From Panulirus ornatus (taxonomy: Eukaryota > Arthropoda > Malacostraca > Decapoda > Palinuridae), in assembly GCF_036320965.1 (NCBI RefSeq), contig NC_092238.1:57762609-57826608 (forward strand): a DNA stretch of 64,000 nucleotides. The letters are read 5' to 3'. Of the stretch, positions 16,215 through 31,117 are shown piece after piece. Made by a program: the position numbers and the translations under genes. The notes beneath the pieces were generated by a model. It did not search any database. It was not told where the DNA came from and was given only the letters and a program-made list of their open reading frames with translations. Within the stretch, counting starts at the first letter, position 1; each line of letters starts with the position of its first letter.

Positions 16215-19200
16215 ATTTATTTATTTTGCTTTGTCGCTGTCTCCCGCGTCAGCGAGGTAGCGCAAGGAAACAGACGAAAGAATGGCCCAAGCCGCCCATA
16301 TACACATGTATATACATACACGTCCACACACGTAAATGTACATACCTATACATCTCAATTTGTACATATATATACACACACAGACGTATACTTATATACA
16401 CACATGTACATAATTGATACTGTGTGCCTTCATTTGTTCTCATCGCCACCTCGCCACACATGGAATAACAACCCCTCCCCCCCTCATGTGTGCGATGTAG
16501 CGCTAGGAAAAGACCCCAAAGGCCCCATTTGTTCACACTCAGTCTCTTGCTGTCATGTAATAATGCACCGAAACCACAGCTCCCTTTCCACATCCAGGCC
16601 CCTCACAACTTTCCATGGTTTACCCCAGACGCTTCACATGCCCTGGTTCAATCCATTGACAGCACCTCGACCCCGTTATACCACATCGTTTCAATTCACT
16701 CTATTCCTTGCACCCCTTTCGCCCTCCTGCCTGTTCAGGCATCGATCACTCAAAATCTTTTTCACCCCATCTTTCCACCTACAATTTAGTCTCCCACTTC
16801 TCGTTCCCTCCACCTCTGACACATATACCCTCTTGGTCAATCTTTCCTCACTCATTCTCTCCATGTGACGAAACCATTTCAAAACACCCTCGTCTGCTCT
16901 CTCAGCCACCCTCTTTTAATTTCCACACATCTCTCTTACCCTTACATTTCTTTCTCGATCAAACAACCTCACACCACATATTGTCCTCAAACATCTCATT
17001 TCCAGGACATCCACCCTCCTGCGCACAACTCTATCCAAAGGCAACGCCTCGCAACCATACAACATATTTGGAACCATTATTCCTTCAAACATACCCATTT
17101 TTGCTTTCCGAGATAATGTTCTCGACTTCCAAACATTATTCAGCGCTCCAAGAATTTTTGCCCCCTCCCACACCCTATGATTCACTTCCGCTTCCATGGT
17201 TCCATCCAGTGTCATATCCACTCCCAGATATCTAAAACACTTTACTTACTCCAGTTTTTCTCCATTCAAACTTACCTCCCAGTTGACTCAACCCTACTGT
17301 ACCCTCAACCCTACTGTACCTAATAACTTTGCTCTTATTCACATTTACTCTTAACTTTCTTCTTTCACACACTTTACCAAACTCAGTCACCAGCTTCTGC
17401 AGTTTCTCACATGAATCCGCCACCAGCGCTGTATCATCAGCGAACAACAACTGACTCACTTCCCAAGCTCTCTCATCCACAACAGACTGCATACTTGCCC
17501 CTCTTTCCAAAACTCTTGCATTCACCTCCCTAACAAACCGATCCATAAACAAATTAAACAACCATGGAGATATCACACAAGCCTGCCGCAAACCTACATT
17601 CACTGAGAACCAATCACTTTCCTCTCTTCTTACAAGTACTCATGCCTTAAATCTTTGATAAAAACTTTTCACTGCTTCTAACAACTTGCCTCCCACACCA
17701 TATATTCGTAAAACCTTCTACAGAGAATCTCTATCAACTCTGTCATATGCCTTCTCCAGATCAATAAATGCTACAACCAAATCAATTGTTTTTCTAAGTA
17801 TTTCTGACATACATTCTTCAAAGCAAACATCTGATCCACACATCCTCTACCACTTCTAAAACCACACTGCTCTTACCCAATCTGATGCTCTGTACATACC
17901 TTCACCCTCTTAATCAATACCCTCCCTTATAATTTAACAGGAATACTCAACAAACTTATACCTCTGTAATGAGAGCACTCACTCTTATCCCCTTTGCTTT
18001 TGTACAATGTCACTATGGAAGCATTCCGCCAATCCTTAGGCACCTCACCATGAATCATACATATATTAAATAACCTTACCAACCAGTCAACAATACAGTC
18101 ACCCCCTTTTTTAATAAATTCCACTGCAATACCATCCAAACCTGCTGCCTTGCCGGCTTTCATCTTCCGCAAAGCTTTTACTACCTTTTCTCTATTTACC
18201 AAATAATTTTCCCTAACCCTCTCACTTTGCACTTCACCTCGACCAAAACACCCTAGATCTGCCACTCTATCATCAAACACATTCAACAAACCTTCAAAAT
18301 ACTCACTCCATCTCCTTCTCACATCACCACTACTTGTTATCACCTACCCATTAGCCCCCTTCACTCAAGTTCCCATTTGCTCCCTTATCTTACGCACTTT
18401 ATTTACCTCCTTCCAAAACATCATTTTATTATCCCTGAAATTTGATGAAACTCTCTCACCCCAACTCTCATTTGCCCTCTTTTTCACCTCTTGCACCTTT
18501 CTCTTGACCTCCTGCCTCTTTCTTTTATACCTCTCCCACTCAATTGCATTTTTTCCCTGCAAAAATCGTCAAAATGCCTCTCTCTTCACTTTCAATAATA
18601 ATCTTACTTCTTCATTCCACCACTCACTACCTTTTCTAATCAACCCACCTCCCACGCTTCTCATTCCACAAAAATCTTTTGCGCAAGATATCACTGCTTC
18701 CTTGAATACATCCCATTCCTCCCCCACTCCCCTTACCTCGTTTGTTCTCACCTTTTTCATTCTGTACTCAGTCTCTCCTGGTACTTTCTCCCACAATTCT
18801 CCTTCCCAAGCTCACTTACTCTCACCACTCTCTTCACCCCAACGTTCTCTCTTCTTTTCTGAAAACCCTCACAAATCTTCACCTTCGCCTCCAGAAGATA
18901 ATGATGATGACATATAATGATGACACATCTCTCCAGTTGAGCCTCTCAGCACATTAGCATCCAAAAGTCTCTCTTTCTTGCGTCTATTAATTAACACATA
19001 ATCCAATAACGCTTTCTGGCCACCTCTCCTACTTACATACGTATACTTATGTATATCTCGCTTTTTAAGCCAGGTATTCCTAATCACCAGTCCTTTTTCA
19101 GCACATAAATCTACAAGCTCTTCACCATTTCCATTTACAACACTGAACACTACATGTATACCCATTATTCCGACAACTGCCACATTACTCACCTTTGCAT

Positions 19201-19491
19201 TCAAATCACCCATTACTATAACCCGGTCTTGTGCATCAAATCCACGAACACACTCATTCAGCTGCTCACAAAACACTTGCCTCTCATGATCTTTCTTCTC
19301 ATGCCCAGGTGCATATGCAACAATAATCACCCATCTCTCTCCATCAATTTTCAGTTTTACCCATATCAATCTAAAATCTACTTTCTTACACTCTATCCTA
19401 TACTCCCACGACTCCTGTTTCAGGAGTAGTGCTAGTCCTTCTCTTGCTCTTGTCCTCTCACTAACCCCTGACTTTGCTCCCAAGACATTCC

Positions 19492-19494
<3 letters not shown>
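16201..19494 (-). mobile_element. LINE copy 9: near full-length, 3.3 kb, decayed
   Basis: Antisense copy with tail (16201-16270), long 3'UTR, C-terminal pieces (16691-16909, 16916-17221), RT (17232-17603 with [11 protein letters not shown]; 17927-18343 with the finger region), basic linker (18365-18562, 18569-18796) and a long endonuclease piece (18869-19483). Only the 5'UTR and the first 30 or so residues are missing; the copy stops at FGNVLGAKS next to (TA)n. A corrupted stretch at 17600-17930 removes motif A. Its endonuclease piece is one of the longest in the window. Confidence 0.93.
18869..19483 (-). pseudogene. LINE APE-type endonuclease fragment (copy 9), 204 aa frame
   Basis: Apurinic-like endonuclease domain of the LINE, minus strand. 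The frame shows GVALLLKQ-type sequence (here GLALLLKQESWEY), LIWVKLKIDGERWVIIVAYAPGHEKKDHE, VIVMGDLNAKVSNVAVVGI (metal/DNA-binding GD-N), NTWLKKRDIHKYTYVSRRGGQ and LLDYVLINRR. The expected SDH motif is displaced: the frame reads GEMCHHYMSS because of a local change near 18905-18925. Family knowledge: this domain nicks target DNA to prime reverse transcription. Here it is a remnant, since the N-terminal catalytic E (the NETK motif) is truncated. Confidence 0.8.

Positions 19495-19570
<76 letters not shown>
19495..19570. repeat. (TA)n microsatellite
   Basis: TA tract between the truncated 5' end of LINE copy 9 and the 3' end of a SINE-like element. Confidence 0.98.
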
Positions 19571-19573
<3 letters not shown>

Positions 19574-19813
19574 CTTTCTTTTTTTCTTTTAAACTATTCG
19601 CCATTTCCCGCGTTAGCGAGGTAGCGTTAGGAACAGAGGACTGGGCCTTTTTTGGAATATCCTCACCTGGCCCCCTGTGTTCCTTCTTTTGGAAAAAAAA
19701 AGAAAAAAAAAGAGAGGGGAGGCTTTCCAGCCCACCGCTCCCTCCCGTTTTAGTCGCCTTCTACGACACGCAGGGAATACGTGGGAAGTATTCTTAATCC
19801 CCTATCCCCAGGG

Positions 19814-19816
<3 letters not shown>
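19571..19816 (-). mobile_element. SINE-like short element, complete copy (reverse)
   Basis: The 246-bp non-autonomous element is flanked by (TA)n on both sides. On the minus strand its 5' end is TATCCCTGGGGATAGGGGA. A block then matches the LINE 5'UTR (ATACTTCCCACGTATTCC, GTGTCGTAGAAGGCGACTAA). Next comes a long internal hairpin made by GGAACA(C/G)AGGGGGCC and GGCCCAGTCCTCTGTTCC, and finally the LINE-like 3' hairpin (AACGCTACCTCGCTAACGCG) and an A-rich end AAAAGAAAAAAAGAAAGAAAA. It has no ORF. No tRNA-type A/B boxes are evident. Confidence 0.85.

Positions 19817-19893
<77 letters not shown>
19817..19893. repeat. (TA)n microsatellite
   Basis: TA tract between the 5' end of the SINE-like element and the truncated 5' end of a PLE. 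Confidence 0.98.
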
Positions 19894-19897
<4 letters not shown>

Positions 19898-20720
19898 AGG
19901 TTTTGTGTGCCTTAACAGAGATTCCAGCAGTGTTGATTTCACAAAGTCTTTTTGCAATTCAGAAAAATACAGTAATTTAAGTAATGATGATATCAATATT
20001 TGCAAGAGTTTAGTGTATGCCAGTTTGTCAAAACCAGTGGAAGCTAATGGCCCTAAAAGTTCCATAAGAGCTATTAACACCTTAAAAAAAGACAAGGATA
20101 TACATATTACTAAAGCAGATAAGGCTAACACTGTTGTGATTTTAGACAAAAGTAACTATTTATCTAGAATGAATGACCTTCTAAATGATAACACAACATA
20201 TTCTAAACTTAGTAAAATTCCTTTAAAAGCACTTAATTCTCACTTCAATAAAGAAATGAAGTTGTTGTTGAAAGGGAACATTTCTCTCATCAAAAATTTG
20301 TCATCTTTGTCCCCTTCATTGCCATATATGTATGGACTTATCAAAACACATAAAGAAAATTTTCCAGCAAGACCTATAGTGAGTTCAGTAGGCTCCATTA
20401 CATAATAATTATCAAAATGGTTAGTTTCCATATTAAGCCCTTTAGTGGGTAAGGTATCAAATTCTAATATCATGAACAATGTAGATTTAGTCAACAAGCT
20501 AAACAATATCAATATCAATTTTGATTTCAAACTAGTTAGATTTCATGTTTCCTCACTTTTCACTAAAGTTCCAGTTGATGATCTTTTAGAATATTTATTT
20601 GATGTCTTGGATGATATTCATTTATCTGTTTCAAAGTCTAATTTCATTGAACTGATAAAATTGTGAATAAAAGACTGTGTATTTCAATTTAATGGAGATT
20701 GTTATGCTCAAAAATTTGGT

Positions 20721-21092
20721 ATGGCAATGGGTAACCCTCTTTCACCTGTACTAAGTAATCTTTATATGAAATTTTTTGAAACAAAATTACTAAAGGATAT
20801 CTTACCTTCTAATGCAATTTGGTTTAGGTATGTAGATGATGCTCTTTGTGTTTGGCCAACGAATGAAAATTTAGAAATATTTCTCCTCTTACTTAACAAT
20901 TTAGTACCTTCCATCAAATTTACTGTAGAAAATGAAAATAATGATATGTTACCATTTTTAGATTGCATGATTCATAGACAAGAAAACAAGTTTAAGTTTA
21001 GCATACACAGAAAATCCACCAATGTATGCTCATATATCCATTACTACTCATCTCAACATGAGATGGTCCTAAGGGCATTAACATGGTCCTAA
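20721..21092 (+). pseudogene. PLE reverse transcriptase core fragment with YVDD
   Basis: 123-residue piece of the PLE polymerase. It starts at MAMGNPLSPVLSNLYMKFFE (motif B). YVDD lies at residues 37-40, followed by IKFTVENENNDMLPFLDC (the conserved LPFLD region of PLE reverse transcriptases). It is one of several broken segments of one ancestral protein. The frame runs into the local triplication at 21060-21119. Confidence 0.85.
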
Positions 21093-21849
21093 GGGACAAC
21101 ATGGTCCTAAGGGCATTAAGTATTTGCAGTACAGAGTTTATTGATGATGAGTTTGAGAAGAAATATTCTATTGGATCTAAGCTAAAGTACCCTAGATCTT
21201 TCATTGATAAATCCCTAAAGTTAGCAAAGAAATCATTTTAAAAAGTTGAGCCCAAACCTCCCATTGACACCAAGAATCTTTTAGTTCTCCCTTTTGATAA
21301 TAATTTCACTTTGCTTCCCATGTTGCTTAAATCCTTTAATGTAAATGTTGCCTTTAGCAACAATTATACTATAAAGAATATCTTAATCAAGAATTCACCA
21401 GAAAATTCTCTTGGTTGCATCAATAAAGTTCCTTGTGGAAACTGATAAATTTTATGTTGGTCAGACTGGTAAGGATCTTTCTGTTAGACTTAAGCATCAT
21501 AAATATAGTATAAGAACGGGACAAGAATCAAATGCCTTGTTTAATCATGTTAAAAACTATGGTCATTGTAATGACTGGAGTAACGCCATCTCAGTTGTTA
21601 ATTCTAACTCTATTACCAAGAGAAATATCATTGAATCTTTTATTATTAAATACACTAAGAATTATAATCTTAATTTTTGTGAAGGTCTGTAGAAATTAGA
21701 TAACTTTATTGTTGATAAGATTTGTAAAATGATAAGTTTATGAAGGTTCGTTGTATGTTTTGGACAATCACATGTTTACCAAATGGCGTCCTAGCTCCGT
21801 CTCTTCGATGTATATCCACTGACTGTTATATTTCTCTCTTGTGTCTCCC

Positions 21850-21890
21850 CTGATGATGTGATTATTACACGAAAGTTCACTTGGGAACTT
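21850..21890 (+). ncRNA. Candidate degenerate hammerhead-ribozyme core in the PLE 3' end
   Basis: The order of elements fits a minimal hammerhead. CTGATGA is at 21850-21856, stem II is GTG/CAC (21858-21860 with 21868-21870), and GAAA is at 21871-21874. Stem III is AGTTC/GAACT (21874-21878 with 21885-21889), followed by T at 21890 as the position before cleavage. Hammerheads are known from Penelope-like elements. Against it: I cannot find a convincing stem I, and other copies vary in the GAAA box and stem III. Confidence 0.35.
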
Positions 21891-21921
21891 TTGGTGTTTC
21901 ATTTTCCCCGTGGACTCATAG

Positions 21922-26166
<4,245 letters not shown>

Positions 26167-27384
26167 AGCAAGAGCTTATAGATTTGTGCGCTGAAAAAGG
26201 ACTGCTGATTTCGAGTAGCTGGTTTAAAAAAAGAGATATACATAAGTATACGTATGTAAGTAGGAGAGATGGACTGAGAGCGTTTTTGGATTACATGTGA
26301 ATTTATTGGTGCGTGACAGAGAGACTTTTGCACGTTATGGAGTTGAGAGGTGCAACTGAATGAATGTCTTATCTTTTGGAGCCGAAGATGAAGATTTGTA
26401 GAGGTTTTCAAGAAAGAGGAGATAATGTTGGGATGAAGAGAGTGCTGAGAGTAAGTGAGCCGGGAAGGAGACTTGTGTGAGGAAGTACCAGGAGAGACTG
26501 ACTACAGAATTAAAAAAGGTGAGAACAAAGGACATAAGGGGAGTGAGGAGGAATGGGAGGTAATTAGGGAAGCCGTGATGGCTTGCACAAAAGATGCATG
26601 TGGCATGAGAAGCGTGGAAGGTAGGTAGATTACAAAGTGCAGTAAATGGTGGGATAAAGAGGTAAGATTATCATTAAAGAAGAGGAGAGAGGCATTTGGA
26701 CGATTCTTGCAGGGGATTAATGCAAATGACCGGGAGATGTATAACAGTAAGAGGCAGGAGTTCAAGAGAAAGGTGCAAGAGGTGAAAAAGAGGGCAAATG
26801 GGAGTTGGGATGAGAGAGTATCATTAAATTTTAAAGAAAATAAAAAGATGTTTTGGAAGGAGGTAAATAAACTGCGTACGACAAGGGAACAAATGGAAAC
26901 ATCAGTTAAGGGGGATAATGGGGAGGTGATAACAAGTAGTGGTGATGTGAGAAGGAGATGGAGTGAGTATTTTGAAGGTTTGTTGAATGTGTTTGATGAA
27001 AGAGTGGCAGATATATGGTGTTTTGGTCGAGGTAGTGTGCAAAGTAAGAGGGTTAGGGAAAATGATTTGGTAAACAGAGAAGAGGTAGTAAAAGCTTTGC
27101 AGAAGATGAAAGCCGGCAAGGCAGCGGGTTTGGATGGTATTGCAGTGGAATTTATTAAAAAAGGGAGTGAGAGTGTTTTGACTAGATTTTAAAGTTATTT
27201 GATGTATGTATGACTCATGGTGAGGTGCCTGATGATTGGCGGAATGCTAGCATAGTAACATTGTACAAAGGCAATGTTGCTCAAATTATATAGGTATAAG
27301 TTTGTATGGTGTTCCTGGGAAATCATATGGGAGTGTATTTATTGAGAGGGTAAAGGCATGAACAGAGCATCAGATTGGAGTAGA

Positions 27385-27386
<2 letters not shown>
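26167..27386 (+). mobile_element. LINE copy 12: endonuclease end to RT, 3'-truncated
   Basis: Sense copy that starts inside the endonuclease (ELIDLCAEKGLLISSSWFKK) and runs through the linker and the RT finger region. It stops at TEHQIG, where (TA)n begins, so it lacks the RT core, C-terminus and 3'UTR. The longest open piece is 26707-27192 (161 aa, NREEVVKALQKMKAGKAAGL). The head-to-head contact with copy 11 produces a meaningless sense/antisense chimeric frame at 25980-26300. 3' truncation is unusual for a LINE and implies a deletion or recombination after insertion. Confidence 0.9.

Positions 27387-27448
<62 letters not shown>
27387..27448. repeat. (TA)n microsatellite
   Basis: TA tract that replaces the 3' half of LINE copy 12 and adjoins the 3' end of antisense LINE copy 13. 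Confidence 0.98.
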
Positions 27449-27452
<4 letters not shown>

Positions 27453-28857
27453 CTTCGTCGCTGTCTCCGGCGTTAGCGAGGTAAGGCAAGGAAACAGACG
27501 AAAGAATGGCCCAACCCACCCATATACATATGTATATACATACACGTCCACACACGCAAATATATATACCTATCCATCTCAACGTATACATATATATAAA
27601 CACACAGACATATGCGTATATACACATGCACATAATTCATACTGTCTGCCTTTATTCACTCCCATCGCCACCCTTCCATACATGAAATTAATCACTCCCT
27701 CCCCCAAAATTTGTGCGTGGCAGCGCTAGGAAAAGACCAAAAAGGGCACTTTCGTTCACATTCAATCTCTAGCTGTCATGTAATAATGCACTGAAACCAC
27801 AGCTCCCTTTCCACATCCAGGCTCCACAGAACTTTCCATGGTTTACCCTAGACGCTTGATATGCCCTAGTTCAATCCATTGACAACACGTTGACCCCGGT
27901 ATACCATATCGTTCTAATTCACTCTGTTCCTTGCACGTCTTTAACCCTCCTGCATGTTCAGGCCCCGATCACTCAAAATCTTTTTCACTCCATCTTTCCA
28001 CCTCCAATTTGGACTCCCAGTTCTCCTCGTTCCCTCCATCTCTGATAAATATATTCTCTTTGTCAATCTTTCCTCACTCATTCATTCCATATGACCAGAC
28101 CATTTAAAGACACCCTCTTCCGTTCTCTCAACCACACGCTTTTCATTACCATATTTTTCTCTTACCCTATTATTACTTACTCGATTACTCGATTACTCTT
28201 ATTCACATTTACTCTCAAATTTCTTCTCTCACACACTTTACAAAACTCAGTCACCAGCTTCTGTAGCTTCTAACATGAATCAACCACCATTGCTGTATCA
28301 TCAGCGAACAACAACTGATTCACTTCCTACGCTCTCTCATCCACAACAGACTGCATACTTGCCCCGCTTTCTAAAACTCTTGCATTCATCTCCCAAACAA
28401 CCCCATCCATAAACAAATTGTTCATCAACCCTACTGTACCTTATAAACTTGCTCTGATTCTCATTTACTTTCAGATTTCTTCTTTCATACACTTTCCCAA
28501 ACTGAGTCAGCAGCCTCTGCAGTTTCTCACACGAATCAGCCACAAGCGCTGTATCATCAGCGAACAACAACTGACTCACTTCCCAAGCTCTCTCATCCAC
28601 AACAGACTTCATACTTGCCTCTCTTTCCAAAACTCTTGCATTTACCTCCCTAACAACCCTATCCATAAACAAATTAAACAAACATGGAAACATCACACAC
28701 CCCTGCCGCAAACCTACTTGCACTGAGAACCAATCACTTTCCTCTCTTCCTACAAGTACACATGCCTTACCTCACCGATAAAAGCTTTTCAATGCTTCTA
28801 AAAACTTGCCTCCTACACAATATATTCTGAGTACCTTCCACAGAGCATCTCTATGAA
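27449..28857 (-). mobile_element. LINE copy 13: composite of rearranged LINE pieces
   Basis: Antisense tail and long 3'UTR (27449-27900), then C-terminal sequence to about 28180. There about 600 bp is lost (NERVREK joins directly to VNVNKS). RT sequence with FADDTAMVVDS follows to 28420, then a second RT piece (28420-28857; open 28337-28723 with [16 protein letters not shown] and [11 protein letters not shown]). Part of the RT is thus present twice in the same orientation. It is best explained by unequal exchange or nested insertion between LINE copies. No functional frame. Confidence 0.85.
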
Positions 28858-30299
28858 CATCTCATTTCCAGCACATCCACCCTAATGCGCACAACTCTAT
28901 CCATATCCCACGCCTCGCAACCATACAATATTGTTGGAACTACTATTCCTTCAAACATACCCATTTTTGCTTTCCGAGATAATGTTCTCGACTTCCACAC
29001 ATTCTTCAAGGCTCCCAGGATTTTCGCCCCCTCCCCCACCCTATGACTCACTTCCGCTTCCATGGTTCCATCCGGTGTCAGATCCATTCCCAGATATCTA
29101 AAACACTTTACTTCCTCCAGTTTTTCTACATTCAACCTTACCTCCCAATTGACTTGACCCTCAACCCTACTGTAATTAATAACCTTGCTCTTATTCACAT
29201 TTACTCTTAAATTTCTTCTTTCACACACTTTACCAAACTCAGTCACCAGCTTCTGCGGTTTCTCACATGAATCAGCCACCAGCTCTGCATCATCAGCGAA
29301 CAACAACTGACTCACATCCCAAGCTCTCTCATCCACAACAGACTTCATACTTGCCCCTCTTTCCAAAACTCTTGCATTCACCTTCCTAACAACCCCATCC
29401 ATAAACAAATTAAACAACCATGGAGACATCACACACCCCTGCCGAAACCTACAGTCACTGAGAACCAATCACTTTCCTCTCTTCCTACATGTACACATGC
29501 CTTACATCCTCGATAAAAACTTTTCACTGCTTCTAACAACTTGCCTCCCACACCATATATTCTTAATACCTTCCACAGAGCATCTCTATCAACTCTATCA
29601 TAAGCCTTCTCCAGATCAATAAATGCTACATACAAATCCATTTGATTTTCTAAGTATTTCTCACATACATTTTTCAAAGCAAACACCTGATCCACACATC
29701 CTCTACCACTTCTGAAACCAGACTGCTCTTCCCCAATCTGATGCTCTGTACATGCCTTCACCCTCTCAATCAAAACAATCCCATATAATTTACCAGGAAT
29801 ACTCAATAAACTTATACCTCTGTAATTTGAGCACTCACTCTTATCCCCTTTGCACAATGGCACTATGCACGCATTCCGCCAATCCTCAGGAACCTCACCA
29901 TGAGTCATACATACATCAAATAACCTTACCAACCAGTCAACAATACAGTCACCCCCTTTTTTAATAGATTCTACTGCAATACCCTCCATTCCTGCTGCCT
30001 TGCCGACTTTCATCTTCCGCAAAGCTTTTACTACCTCTTCTATGTTTACTAAATCATTTTCCCTAACCCTCTCACTTTGCACACCACCATGAACAAAACA
30101 CCCTATATCTGCCACTCTATCATCAAACACATTCAACAAACCTTCAAAATACTCACTCCATTTCCTTCTCACATCACCACTACTTGTTATCACCTCCCCA
30201 TTTGCGCCCTTCACTGAGGTTTCCATTTGCTCCCTTGTCTTACGCACTTTATTTACCTGCTTCCAGAACATCTTTTTATTCTCCCTAAAATTTAATGAT
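28858..30299 (-). mobile_element. LINE copy 14: RT and C-terminal part, cut by assembly gap
   Basis: Antisense copy that begins inside the C-terminal region (RVDVLEMRC) and runs to the linker, where 100 N interrupt it at 30300. Two overlapping open frames, 28851-29468 (205 aa) and 29429-30271 (280 aa), together carry GKAAGMEGIAVESIKKG, AFIDLEKAYDRVDRD (motif A), motif B and FADDAELVADS. A single-base loss near 29445 separates them. Its 3' end is missing and it is fused to copy 13. Confidence 0.9.
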
Positions 30300-30399
30300 N
30301 NNNNNNNNNNNNNNNNNNNNNNNNNNNNNNNNNNNNNNNNNNNNNNNNNNNNNNNNNNNNNNNNNNNNNNNNNNNNNNNNNNNNNNNNNNNNNNNNNNN
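30300..30399. other. Assembly gap (100 N)
   Basis: Exactly 100 undetermined bases inside a LINE. The 14 bases after the gap (CCCAGATATCTAAA) still match a minus-strand LINE, so the gap hides the junction between repeat and low-copy sequence. Confidence 0.99.
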
Positions 30400-30413
30400 C
30401 CCAGATATCTAAA

Positions 30414-30759
30414 CATTCAGTATTATTCTTTGCATCCTTTCTTTACTTTGCTTGTACTATAATTTACGGTATGTTGAAAAAATGTAACATGTGTAACATG
30501 TATAGCTTCCACCACTATTGGTATAAACTACACCATGGTATATTAACTTCGGTTTACTTGCATCCATGAAAGCTACACTTATTACGTAAACTCACGGACA
30601 CAATTATGCCACATTTTTATAACCACTCCCATGTACAGCTATAAACCAAAACTAATGTTTGAAACAGGGATTTGCATGTTAACATATGGTTTTTTCTACT
30701 CCCACTGTGCCGCACAAACGCTCTGGCCATCTACATGACGTGGGGGTGATGGCTCGCAG
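30414..30759 (+). other. Putative intron upstream of the Ig exon
   Basis: Low-copy sequence without ORF or repeat. Its last 75 bases include a pyrimidine-rich run (TTTTTTCTACTCCC at about 30691-30704) and then no AG dinucleotide until GCTCGCAG at 30752-30759, the picture expected for a branch-site-to-acceptor region. Confidence 0.45.
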
Positions 30760-31022
30760 TGTGGTGGGTCCATTTACAGAAGGAAGCGTCCTCCGTCTCA
30801 CCTGCCGCGCCACAGGGGGATCGCCGACACCAACCGTAACGTGGTGGGAAGGTGCATCGCTTCTTGACCTGACCTCAGAAGTGCAAGAAGTAGATGAGAT
30901 CAGCAACCTGCTGGTGGTGCCAGCACTCACACGAAACGACCTCCACCGTGCCTTCACTTGCCAGGCGGCCAACTCCAACCTCACAGCCCCTCTTCTTGCT
31001 ACCGTCACCCTCGACATGCATT
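30760..31022 (+). CDS. Internal exon encoding one immunoglobulin domain, Sidestep-like
   Basis: The frame encodes VVGPFTEGSVLRLTCRATGG, then PTVTWWEG, then NLLVVPALTRNDLHRAFTCQ and LTAPLLATVTLDMH. The two Ig cysteines are encoded at 30803-30805 and 30959-30961 (52 residues apart), and the WW of the core follows the first by 13 residues. The NDLH-x4-C and LTAPL-x2-VTLD pattern is what I know from arthropod Sidestep-family cell-surface adhesion proteins (axon/synapse guidance, partners of Beaten-path). A perfect donor GTAAGT follows at 31023-31028 (phase 1). The acceptor is CAG at 30757-30759 (phase 2) or CAG at 30777-30779 (phase 1). No other exon lies in the window, so the gene must extend outside or be a lone exon relic. 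Confidence 0.62.
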
Positions 31023-31117
31023 GTAAGTAAGGATATTGAACTGCGGCATGTATTATAAATTAGGATATTCACTTTTAGCTTGTGCTGTAAGTTGGGATAG
31101 TCGCCCTCGACATGCAC
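31004..31117 (+). repeat. Small tandem repeat of the exon/donor boundary
   Basis: A unit of about 32 bp is repeated three times plus a partial fourth copy. It is recognised by CGACATGCATTGTAAGTAAGG, CGGCATGTATTATAAATTAGG, CTTGTGCTGTAAGTTGGGA and CGACATGCA. The exon end GTC(A/G)CCCTCGACATGCA occurs at 31004-31020 and again at 31099-31115, and a second potential donor GTAAGT occurs at 31087-31092. Confidence 0.6.
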
